From an uncultured Oscillospiraceae bacterium (GTDB taxonomy: Bacteria > Bacillota > Clostridia > Oscillospirales > Oscillospiraceae): a DNA stretch of 64,000 nucleotides. Shown here in pieces: positions 15,732-24,410 of the stretch. Each line of letters starts with the position of its first letter. Positions within the stretch are counted from its first letter, which is position 1. The stretch lies in contig CAKTQM010000001.1 in NCBI GenBank assembly GCA_934597125.1, positions 1 through 64,000 of the forward strand, given 5' to 3'. The notes beneath the pieces were generated by a model that worked only from the letters and a program-made list of their open reading frames with translations, was not told where the DNA came from and made no database searches. A program made the position numbers and the translations under genes.

Positions 15732-16940
15732 ATGCGGAAAACCGAAGTGACCATGGCGGGGATCCATTTTAAAAATCCGTTGTTGCTGTCGGCAGCGGAT
15801 CACACCCATTCGTTGAACCAGTTGAAGACTCATATTGACAACGGAGCTGCCGGAATCATTCCTAAAACACTTTGTCAATTCCCCTATATGCTGGATCAAA
15901 AGAAGATCGCCCGTTATATGGTTTTTAGTTCCAGGCTCCAGCCCGTTCAGGGGAAGATTGACAGAGATTTTACGCTGATGTGTCGGGGCGGCATGATGAG
16001 TGAAGAAGAGGGATGGATGGATACGCTTGCCGAGGCAGCCAGCTACGCCGAGGATCACAATGCGCACATTATCGGAAGCCTGTGGGGTGAAGTTGACTGG
16101 ATGGCCGAGAAAGCCGCCGAGATGGAGCGGCGCGGTATGCGCGGTGTGGAGTTAGACATCGGATGCCCGCATTTGGATGGCATCCACGCCAATGAATCCG
16201 TGGACAAGCAGGTGGATAATTTCCTTGGACGCTGCCAAGGTGTAAAGAAAATTGTCGATGCGTGCAATATCCCTGTCATTGTAAAAATGAGCGCAGACAC
16301 AGGCGGAGAATGGGGGCCAATCATTCAGTACCTAAGAGAAATCGGTGTCGGCGGTGTAACCGTTCACAATCGTTTTGTCGGTTTTCTGCCGGATGTAGAG
16401 ACACAGCATCCTTTCCTGGATACCTGGAGCGGTGTGGGCGGCCCCTGGGTAGTGCCGATCACCTGTTATCGCATCAATCAGGTGCGCAAGTTGGATCGAA
16501 ACATGCCGATCCTTGCCACCAACGGGTGCTATGATGGATTGGACGTGGTGCGGTTTATGCTGGCGGGTGCTTCAATTGTACAGTGCGCCTCCGCACCGCT
16601 AATTCTTGGGCCGAACTGGGTAAGAAAGACCTTGCAGGAATTCCAGGCATATCTGGACAGAAAGGACATGGACGCGGCAGATCTGATCGGAAAGGCATCC
16701 GACAGCGCACTGACGAGAGACCAGTTATTTGATATTCACCGGATTTCCCAGGTGAATCATGAACAATGTGTCCGCTGTGGCATCTGTGTGGAGCGCTGTC
16801 CTTGGGAAGCTCTATCCCTCCAGGATGGAGTGGTGACCGTTAAGCCTGCTGCAGAGGGCCGGCACGAGGGGTGCATCGGCTGCGGCATGTGCACCATGGT
16901 GTGTCCGAAGCAGGCCATTCAAGTCGTTGACCGCCCCTGA
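15732..16940 (+). CDS. PreA/dihydroorotate-dehydrogenase-like flavoprotein with C-terminal 2[4Fe-4S] ferredoxin domain
   Basis: 402 residues. Residues 1-320 form a TIM barrel of the dihydroorotate/dihydropyrimidine dehydrogenase type: KNPLLLSAAD at the N-terminus, DIGCPHLDG near 142 (the CPH of the pyrimidine-binding loop), VKMSAD near 178 and an FMN phosphate loop in NGCYDGLDVVRFMLAGASIVQCASA near 263-287. Residues about 340-395 carry two 4Fe-4S motifs (CVRCGICVERCP and CIGCGMCTMVCP). In PreAT the partner PreT supplies electrons from NAD(P)H; no preT is present, so electrons may come from ferredoxin. The start has aaaggaggtag upstream. A reductase of a C=C bond in a cyclic or unsaturated substrate is the inferred role. 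Confidence 0.8.
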   Translation: MRKTEVTMAGIHFKNPLLLSAADHTHSLNQLKTHIDNGAAGIIPKTLCQFPYMLDQKKIARYMVFSSRLQPVQGKIDRDFTLMCRGGMMSEEEGWMDTLAEAASYAEDHNAHIIGSLWGEVDWMAEKAAEMERRGMRGVELDIGCPHLDGIHANESVDKQVDNFLGRCQGVKKIVDACNIPVIVKMSADTGGEWGPIIQYLREIGVGGVTVHNRFVGFLPDVETQHPFLDTWSGVGGPWVVPITCYRINQVRKLDRNMPILATNGCYDGLDVVRFMLAGASIVQCASAPLILGPNWVRKTLQEFQAYLDRKDMDAADLIGKASDSALTRDQLFDIHRISQVNHEQCVRCGICVERCPWEALSLQDGVVTVKPAAEGRHEGCIGCGMCTMVCPKQAIQVVDRP

Positions 16941-16980
16941 AGGGGAGATCAAAACAATAAAAAGGAAAGGAACAACAAAA

Positions 16981-18165
16981 ATGAAAAAGATTCTTGCAAT
17001 GCTCCTCTCACTCACCATGGTCGTTGCCTTGGTTGCGTGTGGCGGAAACAGCACTCCCGCCCCTTCGAATGACCCCGCCTCCAACGAAGAAGCCACGGAA
17101 ATCGTGATCGGCGTGATGGAGGATATTACAGGCAGTACTGGTCAGCAGGGTACCAGTGCCAGAAACGGTATCGAGGACATGGCTGCCGAAATCAACGAAG
17201 CTGGTGGAATCGGCGGCAAAATCAAGATTCGTCTGGTAGAGTATGATATCAAGGGTGATGTAACAGAGTCCATCAACGCCTACAAGCGCCTGTGTGAACA
17301 GGACAAGGCGAATGTCGTGATCGGCCCCCACATCTCTAATATCGGCATCGCTTTGGCACCTTTGTCTGAGACCTATAAGGTTCCTATTGTTGGTGCCTAT
17401 ATTGACGATAACTGCGTGCTGAACGACGCCGGTGAGGCCTATCGCTACATGTACATTGCCCAGCCCAGCGCCAGCCAGCAGGCAACCGTGATTGCCAATT
17501 TTGCCATGGACACTCTTGGGGCCAAGAATTTTGCCGTACTGTATAACTCCGGCAACTCCTATTCCACTTCGATGGCCAATCCTTTTATGGAATATGTAGA
17601 GTCCAAGGGCTGCAAGATTGTTGCCGCCGAGAGCTTTGCTGATTCGGATACCGACTATCGTACGCAGCTGACCAAGATTCTCTCCACGAATCCTGACGCC
17701 ATTTATTTCCCCAACTATCCTGCGCAGGTTCCCACTTGCGTACAGCAGTCCCGTGAAGTCGGCCTGACCTGCGATATCCTGGGCGCCAATAGCTTTGTCC
17801 CCAATGTGTATCTGGCTGGCGAGGCTGCTGAGAATAACACGTATTTCCCGTACAACATTGCTTATGATGTAGATGCGATCAACGCCTATAATGATCAGTT
17901 TGTGGCCAAATATGACTTCGAAACCAACGCCCAGACCTATATCGCCATGGACGCGCTGTCCTGCATCGTGGCCGCCGTGGAGAAGTGCGGCGGTGTTGAC
18001 TCCGAAGCCCTGACGGATGCGTTATCTGGCATCCAGGTGGAGGGCTGGATGGGCGAATTTACTCTGTCCGCCGATACACACATGCCCGTCGGACTGCCTA
18101 TGGCGATTCTGAATGTTGTCGATGGCAAGCCTTGCACGGTCACGCGGTTTGAAACCATCTCCTAA
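16981..18165 (+). CDS. Branched-chain-amino-acid-type ABC transporter substrate-binding lipoprotein
   Basis: 394 residues. A signal peptide (MKKILAMLLSLTMVVALVAC) ends in a lipobox with the cysteine at residue 20, so the mature protein is tethered outside the membrane. The rest is a periplasmic-binding type I (LivJ) fold: EIVIGVMEDITGSTGQQG, NGIEDMAAEINEAGGIGG and VNVVIGPHIS-like strands. The start ATG has aaaggaaagg upstream. Four transporter genes follow on the same strand. LivJ-type proteins bind amino acids but also amides, urea and aromatic acids, so the ligand need not be an amino acid. It is followed by a stable hairpin that could protect its mRNA. Confidence 0.9.
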   Translation: MKKILAMLLSLTMVVALVACGGNSTPAPSNDPASNEEATEIVIGVMEDITGSTGQQGTSARNGIEDMAAEINEAGGIGGKIKIRLVEYDIKGDVTESINAYKRLCEQDKANVVIGPHISNIGIALAPLSETYKVPIVGAYIDDNCVLNDAGEAYRYMYIAQPSASQQATVIANFAMDTLGAKNFAVLYNSGNSYSTSMANPFMEYVESKGCKIVAAESFADSDTDYRTQLTKILSTNPDAIYFPNYPAQVPTCVQQSREVGLTCDILGANSFVPNVYLAGEAAENNTYFPYNIAYDVDAINAYNDQFVAKYDFETNAQTYIAMDALSCIVAAVEKCGGVDSEALTDALSGIQVEGWMGEFTLSADTHMPVGLPMAILNVVDGKPCTVTRFETIS

Positions 18166-18193
18166 ATGCGAGTAAGCCGAACAAGAAGTCAAT

Positions 18194-18227
18194 ATCTCCG
18201 GTCGGGCATTTTTGCCCGACCGGAGAT
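18194..18227 (+). promoter_or_regulatory. Intra-operon RNA hairpin between binding protein and permease genes
   Basis: Perfect 15-bp stem (atctccggtcgggca) with a TTTT loop and no following T run. Such hairpins commonly stabilise the 3' end of binding-protein mRNA and lower expression of the downstream permeases. Confidence 0.65.
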
Positions 18228-18259
18228 GCAAAAACGTTTGGCGAACTGGAGGAAATAGT

Positions 18260-19123
18260 ATGCAATATCTGATAACCGGCCTGGCGATCGGTGCAGTCTA
18301 CTCGCTGATTGCTGTCGGCTTCGCAATGATTTACAGTATTCTGAATTTCAGCAATTTTGCCCATGGTGTCATTATGGCGTGCGGCGGTTTCATTGGCTAT
18401 TTTCTGAAAACCGCTGGATGCTCCTGGGTTGTCACATTTGTGTTGACCGCTATCCTCTGCGGTATATTGGACGTCGGTGTGGAATTCTTTGCTTTCCGCA
18501 AGCTGCGCATCAACAACGGCCCGCTGATTTACCTGTTTGTTGCCTCCATCACCGTCCTGACACTGATTCAGAATATTTTAGCCATCAAGTTTGGTAAAAA
18601 TGTTTTTGGATTCCCCCCGCTGTTCAAGACCAATACGGTTGATATTTTCGGCGCGGTAGTCCCCAAAACATATATCCTCATGTTTGTGGTCAGCATTGTT
18701 CTGTTGATCCTGCTTAATATTTTTCTTCAGAAGACAAAGCTGGGAATTGCCATCCGCGCAGCTGCAACAGATTTGACCACCTGTTCCCTAATGGGCATTC
18801 AGGTAAACTGGGTAATTTCGGTTGCTTTTTTCATCGCCGGTGTGATCGGCGGCATCGCGGGTATTTTTCTCGGCATTAATTACACCGTCTATCCCCAGAT
18901 GGGCCTTTTGGTGGTAAAGGGTTTTATGGCCTCTGTTATCGGTGGATTGGGCTCTCTGAACGGCGCCATTGCCGGCTCCTTCGCTTTGGGTGTCGTGGAA
19001 ATGCTCTTGACTTATTTCTTTGGCGCAAGCGCGACTCCCATTGGAACGTTTTTGGTTATCATTGCGTTCCTGATCTTCAGACCGCGCGGCATTGCGGGTA
19101 TTTCCGTTGAGCAGAAGGTCTGA
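18260..19123 (+). CDS. livH: ABC transporter permease, LivH type
   Basis: 287 residues with about eight membrane spans. The N-terminus (YLITGLAIGAVYSLIAVGFAMIYS, then NFAHGVIMACGGF) and the KTKLGIAIRAAATDLTTCSLMGI loop, which docks to the ATPases, are diagnostic of LivH. The ATG at 18260 is preceded by ctggaggaaat. It pairs with the LivM-type permease 22 bases downstream to form the membrane channel of the importer. Confidence 0.9.
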   Translation: MQYLITGLAIGAVYSLIAVGFAMIYSILNFSNFAHGVIMACGGFIGYFLKTAGCSWVVTFVLTAILCGILDVGVEFFAFRKLRINNGPLIYLFVASITVLTLIQNILAIKFGKNVFGFPPLFKTNTVDIFGAVVPKTYILMFVVSIVLLILLNIFLQKTKLGIAIRAAATDLTTCSLMGIQVNWVISVAFFIAGVIGGIAGIFLGINYTVYPQMGLLVVKGFMASVIGGLGSLNGAIAGSFALGVVEMLLTYFFGASATPIGTFLVIIAFLIFRPRGIAGISVEQKV

Positions 19124-19144
19124 CGGTGAAGGAAGGAGACGAGA

Positions 19145-20047
19145 ATGAGTTACTATCTGTCTATTTTTACCTTTGTGGGTATTTCGATTATCGGCGTACT
19201 CGGAACCTACATTGTCACAGGCTTGACCGGTATGTTTTCTCTTGGACAGGGCGCTCTGATGGCGGTCGGTGCTTATTGTTCCGGTATAGCCGTACTGAAA
19301 TTAGGTTTTCCGATTTGGCTGGCATTCCTGTTTGCCATGTTGATAACAGGTGTCCTATCATTTCTGATTGGCGCTGTAGCGCTTCGCCTTCGCCAGGACT
19401 TTTTCTCTCTGGTCACCTTTGGATTTGGCGAAGCCATTCGTGCGGCACTGAACATCAGTGTAAAACTGACCGGCGGCGCCACGGGTTTACTTGGCGTTCC
19501 CATCAAAATCACTTTTCCCATTGTTGTAGTGAGCTTAGCTGTGGCGATTGCTGTTGCGGCCACATTGAAAAACTCCAACTTCGGCCGCAGATCCCTTGCG
19601 ATCCGCGACAATGAACTGGCTGCCGAAACACTGGGTGTTGCTGCATATCACCACAAACTGACAGCTTTTGTGATTGGCTCGCTGTTTGCCGCGTTTGCCG
19701 GCTGCCTGTATGTGTTTTACACTTCTTATGTGGAGCCAAGTATGTTCGGCTGGCTGAAGTCTGCCGAGTGGATCATCATGGTGTTCTTTGGTGGTCGAGG
19801 CAGTATTACCGGTGCCGTTCTTTCCAGCTTGGTTCTGCTCAGCCTTCCGGAACTGCTGCGTTTTGCCGATGAGTGGCGAACGATTATCTACTGTGTTACC
19901 GTGATCATTATTCTGAGTTATCGTCCAAATGGAGTGATGGGTGATAAGGAACTATCGATCAAAGGGATTGTAAAGTGGCTGCGGAAACGCAACAACCGCA
20001 AGCTGGTAAGTGTCGGAAAGGAGGATGGGACAGATGCTGCAGGTTAA
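19145..20047 (+). CDS. livM: ABC transporter permease, LivM type
   Basis: 300 residues with about eight to ten membrane spans; TGLTGMFSLGQGALMAVGAYCSG near residue 22-45 and the docking loop NFGRRSLAIRDNELAAETLGV near 150 are LivM hallmarks. Start ATG 19145 follows gaaggagacgaga. Its last 14 bases overlap the start of the LivG-type ATPase gene, indicating translational coupling. Confidence 0.9.
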   Translation: MSYYLSIFTFVGISIIGVLGTYIVTGLTGMFSLGQGALMAVGAYCSGIAVLKLGFPIWLAFLFAMLITGVLSFLIGAVALRLRQDFFSLVTFGFGEAIRAALNISVKLTGGATGLLGVPIKITFPIVVVSLAVAIAVAATLKNSNFGRRSLAIRDNELAAETLGVAAYHHKLTAFVIGSLFAAFAGCLYVFYTSYVEPSMFGWLKSAEWIIMVFFGGRGSITGAVLSSLVLLSLPELLRFADEWRTIIYCVTVIIILSYRPNGVMGDKELSIKGIVKWLRKRNNRKLVSVGKEDGTDAAG

Positions 20048-20759
20048 AAACCTTTCCAAAAACTTTGGCGGCGTGCAGGCTGTGGACTCCTTCAATTGCC
20101 AGGTCAATGAGGGCGAGATCGTCGGGATTATCGGGCCGAATGGCGCTGGCAAGACCACGATTCTGAATCTGATCTCTGGCATTACACCGGCGGATTCCGG
20201 CGATATTACGCTGGACGGCAAAACATTGCACCATAAGCAAAAATGGCAAATTGCCCGAAATGGTATCTCCCGCACATTTCAGAATATCCGGCTGTTTCCC
20301 AGTCTGGATATTGTTGATAACATTGAAGTAATTCTGGCAAACAAGGAAAAGAAAAGCTATGCCCAACTGCGGAAACAGGCAGAAGATTTGCTGCAGGAAT
20401 TCGGCTGGACTGGGCCCACAAATATCAGCCCCAGCAATTTGCCTTATGGTCAGCAGCGCCGCATCGAGTTGATCCGCGCCATGGCCCTGCAGCCCAAAAT
20501 TCTGATGCTGGATGAACCTGCCGCAGGATTGAACCCCAATGAAATTCAGGATTTGATGCAGTATATCCGACTGATCCGCGAGAAATACCGCGTGGGTATT
20601 ATCATCATTGAGCACAGGCTGGAGGTCATCATGGGGCTGTGTGATAAGGTATACGTTGTATCATTTGGCAAAGAGATCGCGAACGGGACGCCTGCGGAAA
20701 TTCAGAAGAATCCGAAGGTCATTGAGGCGTATTTGGGAACGGAGGATGAAGATGCTTGA
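20034..20759 (+). CDS. livG: ABC transporter ATP-binding protein, LivG type
   Basis: 241 residues from the ATG at 20034, chosen because aaggagg lies 9 bases upstream; the ATG at 20025 would be too close to it. Motifs: Walker A GPNGAGKTT near residue 36, signature LPYGQQRR near 145, Walker B ILMLDEPAAGLNPNE near 162. The ARNGISRTFQNIRLFPSL stretch near 85 and the C-terminal PKVIEAYLGTE are typical of LivG. Energy subunit of the importer. Confidence 0.92.
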   Translation: MLQVKNLSKNFGGVQAVDSFNCQVNEGEIVGIIGPNGAGKTTILNLISGITPADSGDITLDGKTLHHKQKWQIARNGISRTFQNIRLFPSLDIVDNIEVILANKEKKSYAQLRKQAEDLLQEFGWTGPTNISPSNLPYGQQRRIELIRAMALQPKILMLDEPAAGLNPNEIQDLMQYIRLIREKYRVGIIIIEHRLEVIMGLCDKVYVVSFGKEIANGTPAEIQKNPKVIEAYLGTEDEDA

Positions 20760-21456
20760 AGTCAACCATCTGAGTGTGAACTATGGACACATTTCCGCCC
20801 TGCGTGATGCAAGTATCTGCGTCAATGATGGAGAGATCATCACGATCATTGGTGCAAACGGAGCAGGAAAGTCTACTATGCTCAAAGCGATCGCGGGGGT
20901 GATTACACCGGAAAAAGGTGAGATCCTCTATCACAAGAAGGCTCTGCCTCATATGGCAAACAAAGTGGCGAAAGAGGGCATCTGTCTGGTTCCGGAAGGA
21001 CGACATGTGTTCCCCTCTCTGTCTGTCCGGGAAAACCTGATTTTAGGTGCCTATCTGCGGCCCAATGCGGAAATTGAACAATCCATCGAGGAAATATATA
21101 CACTGTTCCCCCGGTTAAAGGAACGTGAAAAACAACGGGCGGGCACGTTGTCTGGTGGTGAGCAGCAAATGCTGGCGATCGGTCGCGGTGTTATGGGAAA
21201 GCCGAAGGTTATGCTGTTTGACGAGCCCTCCCTTGGGCTGGCTCCTCTGGTGGTACAGGAAATTTTCGAATTTTTCCCGCTGCTGAACCGGGAGCACGGC
21301 ATCACAATGATTATTGTAGAGCAGAACGCCAAGATGGCATTCAAGGTAGCACATCGCGCATACGTGCTGGAAAACGGCATAATTACAAGGGAGGATCTGT
21401 CCGAAACGCTGCGCAGCGATCCTTCTATCGTCAAAGCCTATTTGGCGGGAAGCTAA
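20752..21456 (+). CDS. livF: ABC transporter ATP-binding protein, LivF type
   Basis: 234 residues. Start ATG 20752 lies 6 bases after ggagg and overlaps the end of livG by eight bases. Motifs: Walker A GANGAGKST near 35, signature LSGGEQQML near 136, Walker B LFDEPSLGLAP near 158, and the LivF-type CLVPEGRHVFPSLSV near 83. It forms the ATPase pair with LivG and completes the importer. Confidence 0.92.
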   Translation: MLEVNHLSVNYGHISALRDASICVNDGEIITIIGANGAGKSTMLKAIAGVITPEKGEILYHKKALPHMANKVAKEGICLVPEGRHVFPSLSVRENLILGAYLRPNAEIEQSIEEIYTLFPRLKEREKQRAGTLSGGEQQMLAIGRGVMGKPKVMLFDEPSLGLAPLVVQEIFEFFPLLNREHGITMIIVEQNAKMAFKVAHRAYVLENGIITREDLSETLRSDPSIVKAYLAGS

Positions 21457-21475
21457 GGTAAGAAAGGATAAAAGC

Positions 21476-22753
21476 ATGAATTATCTGGAGAAAAAAGAAA
21501 TCCCTGATTTCCCCTTGGAAGAGCCGTATTACGCGGACAACGTGAAGTGGACATCTAAATTCAACTTTGATTTCGAGGACAAGGCTCTGAAGCCCGAATA
21601 TGTTCAGATCCACGACGTGACACTCCGTGACGGCGATCAAACCCCCGGCGTAGTGCTGTTGGAGGACGAGCGGGTACGCATTGCAGATGCACTTGCTGCG
21701 ATGAAGGTTCCCCGTATTGAGGCGGGCATGCCGGTGGTATCGGCACAAGTGGAAAATGCCATGCGCCGCATGGTGGCAAAAAAGTACCCCGATAGTAAGA
21801 TTTTTGCCTTTTGCAGAGCTATACAGAAGGATGTAGAGTTGGCGGTGGATATCGGCTGCGACGGTACCATCATTGAGTATTGTGTCAATCCCTATACGAT
21901 CAAATACGCCTATAAGGATACCCCCCAAAAGCTGATCGACAAGTTAGCGGGCGCAATTAATTATGCCAAGGAACATGGCCTCTATACTTCCTTCATGGGT
22001 TGGGATTGGTTCCGTACTCCGGTGGAGTTTACCAGGTGGATCGTTTCAGAGTTATATGAAAAGACGGCGCTGGACGGACTTGTTATGGTTGATACATATG
22101 GCTGTGCTACTCCGGATGCCGTGGAGGGGATGTTCCGCCGGTTCAAGGAGTGGTTCCCGCGACTCCACTTGGAATTTCACGGGCACAATGACATCGGCTG
22201 TGGCAACGCCAATTGTCTGGCGGCGATTCGCGGTGGAGCGGAGGTGATCCACGGCGCAATCAACGGTCTCGGCGAACGCGGCGGCAACGTGGCAACAGAG
22301 GAAATGGCAATTGTGCTGGAAATCCACAAGGGAATCCACACTGGCATCCAACTGCATGAAATTATGGCCACCAGCGAGCTGGTATCAAAAATTGCCAAGA
22401 TCGCCCTGCACTCCAATAAGTCTGTTGTTGGCGACCGCCCATATCAGTCCGAATCTGGGATTGCCATGGATATTGCCTATAAGCTGGCCCACAACGAGAC
22501 AGTTGCCGTGAGTAATTATATGGCACCTGTGCATCCGTTTGTAATTGGACGCACCAAGGATGTTGAATTTGTCCTGGGCAAGAGCAGCGGAAAGAATTCA
22601 GTGCGCCTGTTTCTGGATAAATACGGCCTGGAAGCAACAAACGATCAGGTCGTGGAAATCCTCGATCATATCGTTGCGGAGGCGTTTGTTACCAAAGGCC
22701 TCGTTTCGGAAGAAACATTTCTCAAATTTGCCAAAGATGTTATTCGCGCATAA
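21476..22753 (+). CDS. DRE-TIM metallolyase (HMGL / isopropylmalate-synthase-like)
   Basis: 425 residues. The catalytic TIM barrel (about residues 40-320) has HDVTLRDGDQTPG near 45 (family motif DxTLRDGxQ, here Asp rather than the usual Glu before Gln) and the metal-binding FHGHNDIGCGNAN near 230, followed by GLGERGGNVATEEM. The last 100 residues form a helical subdomain as in citramalate and homocitrate synthases, but there is no LeuA-type regulatory domain. These enzymes make or break a C-C bond next to a keto group through a bound divalent metal. In this cluster it may be either an aldol-type lyase giving pyruvate or an acetyl-CoA-dependent condensing enzyme. Start ATG 21476 follows agaaaggata. 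Confidence 0.8.
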   Translation: MNYLEKKEIPDFPLEEPYYADNVKWTSKFNFDFEDKALKPEYVQIHDVTLRDGDQTPGVVLLEDERVRIADALAAMKVPRIEAGMPVVSAQVENAMRRMVAKKYPDSKIFAFCRAIQKDVELAVDIGCDGTIIEYCVNPYTIKYAYKDTPQKLIDKLAGAINYAKEHGLYTSFMGWDWFRTPVEFTRWIVSELYEKTALDGLVMVDTYGCATPDAVEGMFRRFKEWFPRLHLEFHGHNDIGCGNANCLAAIRGGAEVIHGAINGLGERGGNVATEEMAIVLEIHKGIHTGIQLHEIMATSELVSKIAKIALHSNKSVVGDRPYQSESGIAMDIAYKLAHNETVAVSNYMAPVHPFVIGRTKDVEFVLGKSSGKNSVRLFLDKYGLEATNDQVVEILDHIVAEAFVTKGLVSEETFLKFAKDVIRA

Positions 22754-22773
22754 AACAGAAAGGAGAATATGCC

Positions 22774-23430
22774 ATGAAAATCATTGATTTGACCGTGCCT
22801 CTCGACAAAGACGCCAGCATTTTCCCGGATCCAAAATATCTGCCGCCGGAGTTGACCTTCCTGTACACGCCGGAGACGGACTATATGAAAACTCGCTATT
22901 CCGGCCATATCAAGATGCATCTCCATACAGGTTCCCATATGGATACGCCGAAGCACTTTGGGTTTAACAGCTGTATTGATGATGCCAAGCTGGAGACGCT
23001 GTGCGGCGACTGTATCATTGTCAAGCTCCCTGTTGTGGAACGGGGCCCGATCACTGTGGATATGGTGGAGCCTCGGATGCCGGAGGGTGTGGAGACAAAG
23101 GGCAAACGGCTGCTGCTGATGTGCGGTTATAACAATCTGAATTGGGGCAAGCCTGATTATTTTTCAGACACAGCCTATGTCTCCGGTGAATTGGCAAAAT
23201 GGATCGTCGAAAAGGGTTTCGTTTTGGTGGCGCTGGATATGCAGACCGACGGCGGCGGTGTCCTGGATACCCACAAAACGCTGCTGGGCAATGGGATCTA
23301 TATTGCCGAGTGTCTGACAAACTACTATGCTGTGCCGGATGATTTGAAAACGGCCCAGTTAATTGTCGCACCGATCCCCTTCCGCGGCATGGAAGCATCT
23401 CCGATTCGGGCCTTCCTGATCTGCGACTGA
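22774..23430 (+). CDS. Cyclase-family metal-dependent hydrolase (kynurenine formamidase-like)
   Basis: 218 residues of the cyclase family (PF04199), which includes kynurenine formamidase and isatin hydrolase. The metal-binding signature is present as HTGSHMDTPKHF near residue 50, preceded by a conserved IDLTVPLDKDASIFP N-terminus; the second conserved region lies near 150-175 (VALDMQTDGG). Family members hydrolyse amide, imide or lactone bonds in or next to rings using Mn or Zn. It follows the DRE-TIM gene by 20 bases with gaaaggagaa as ribosome binding site and closes the first part of the operon. Confidence 0.83.
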   Translation: MKIIDLTVPLDKDASIFPDPKYLPPELTFLYTPETDYMKTRYSGHIKMHLHTGSHMDTPKHFGFNSCIDDAKLETLCGDCIIVKLPVVERGPITVDMVEPRMPEGVETKGKRLLLMCGYNNLNWGKPDYFSDTAYVSGELAKWIVEKGFVLVALDMQTDGGGVLDTHKTLLGNGIYIAECLTNYYAVPDDLKTAQLIVAPIPFRGMEASPIRAFLICD

Positions 23431-23542
23431 CAAAACGTGACAAAAAATGAATATGCCCTGCAACTTGAATCGTTGCCTGATCGAGATGTTTTGGATGGTT
23501 TGGCAAATTCAACAACATTAAAGAACGATTGTTTTTTCACTC

Positions 23543-23571
23543 TTGCGCATTTGCTCGCTTTTTTATATAAT
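23543..23571 (+). promoter_or_regulatory. Sigma-A promoter for the GntR regulator gene
   Basis: TTGCGC (23543-23548), 17-base spacer, perfect TATAAT (23566-23571), about 50 bases before the start codon. Confidence 0.75.
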
Positions 23572-23622
23572 AAGGATTGAATATTGCCAGGCTTTGACAA
23601 AACAGGGCGAAAAGGTGAAAAA

Positions 23623-24342
23623 ATGGAAATGACTACAGCCAAACCGATTGAAAAAGTACCACTGAACCAATATGTAGTGGACGCAATACTGGAAGCCGTT
23701 CGCAACAAAGAACTTAAACTGGGAGATAAGCTTCCTTCGGAGGGACAGCTATGCGAACAGTTTAACGTAGGACGCCACGTGATCCGGGAGGCCCTGCGTC
23801 GACTTCAGGAGATGTCTATTGTTGAGACAGCGGCGGGAAAGGGCACGTTTATCTGCTCTGCACCCCCAGAATCACTTGGCCCACAGGCATCAGCGCTGTT
23901 GCTGATTGGCTCGGTTGACAGCAAGGACTTGTTTGATTTCCGTCTTGCGATAGAGAGCTATGCGGCCTACTTTGCAGCGAAGAACATCACGGCAGACAAC
24001 GCGGGAGATCTTACCGCGAGTCTCGAGGAAATGCGGCGTACCAAAGACAGCGAGGAGACCAGCAAGGATTTCTTAAGTGCCAATTATCGCTTTCATAAAG
24101 AGCTTGTAAAGCTCTCCGGCAACCAAATGTACATCATCCTGTATAACACGATGAATGATATGTTGGGCCAATTGGTTCGCAGCTATCCTTATTCAGCAGA
24201 AAGTACCCATGAGTCCTATCAGGAGCACTATCAGATTTATCAGGCGATTGTCAGCCACAATGCGGAACGTGCTTTCCAGTTAGAGCGGGAACATCTGTCC
24301 AGACTTCGTAAGAGGCGATACGGTGAAGACTCTATAAAGTAA
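23623..24342 (+). CDS. GntR/FadR-family transcriptional regulator
   Basis: 239 residues from ATG 23623, with aaaggtgaaaa upstream. Residues about 10-75 are the winged helix (VRNKELKLGDKLPSEGQLCEQFNVGRHVIREALRRLQEMSIVE pattern in short pieces, with the wing GKGTFI). Residues 95-230 form the all-helical FadR C-terminal effector domain, which in this family binds small acids, often through a metal site of Asp and His residues. It is transcribed in the same direction as the cluster and has its own promoter. It probably represses the importer and enzyme genes until the substrate or an intermediate appears; no operator could be fixed by eye. Confidence 0.88.
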   Translation: MEMTTAKPIEKVPLNQYVVDAILEAVRNKELKLGDKLPSEGQLCEQFNVGRHVIREALRRLQEMSIVETAAGKGTFICSAPPESLGPQASALLLIGSVDSKDLFDFRLAIESYAAYFAAKNITADNAGDLTASLEEMRRTKDSEETSKDFLSANYRFHKELVKLSGNQMYIILYNTMNDMLGQLVRSYPYSAESTHESYQEHYQIYQAIVSHNAERAFQLEREHLSRLRKRRYGEDSIK

Positions 24343-24348
24343 AAGCAG

Positions 24349-24392
24349 AAAAATGCAGGGATTCTTAGGTTAAAGAATCCCTGCATTTTTGT
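24349..24392 (+). terminator. Terminator or attenuator between gntR and the hydratase gene
   Basis: Perfect 18-bp stem (aaaaatgcagggattctt) with a 6-base loop, ending in a T run on the plus strand, 7 bases after the gntR stop. The next gene begins only 20 bases later with no room for a new promoter after the hairpin. Confidence 0.85.
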
Positions 24393-24410
24393 TAGAAAGG
24401 AAATAAACAC

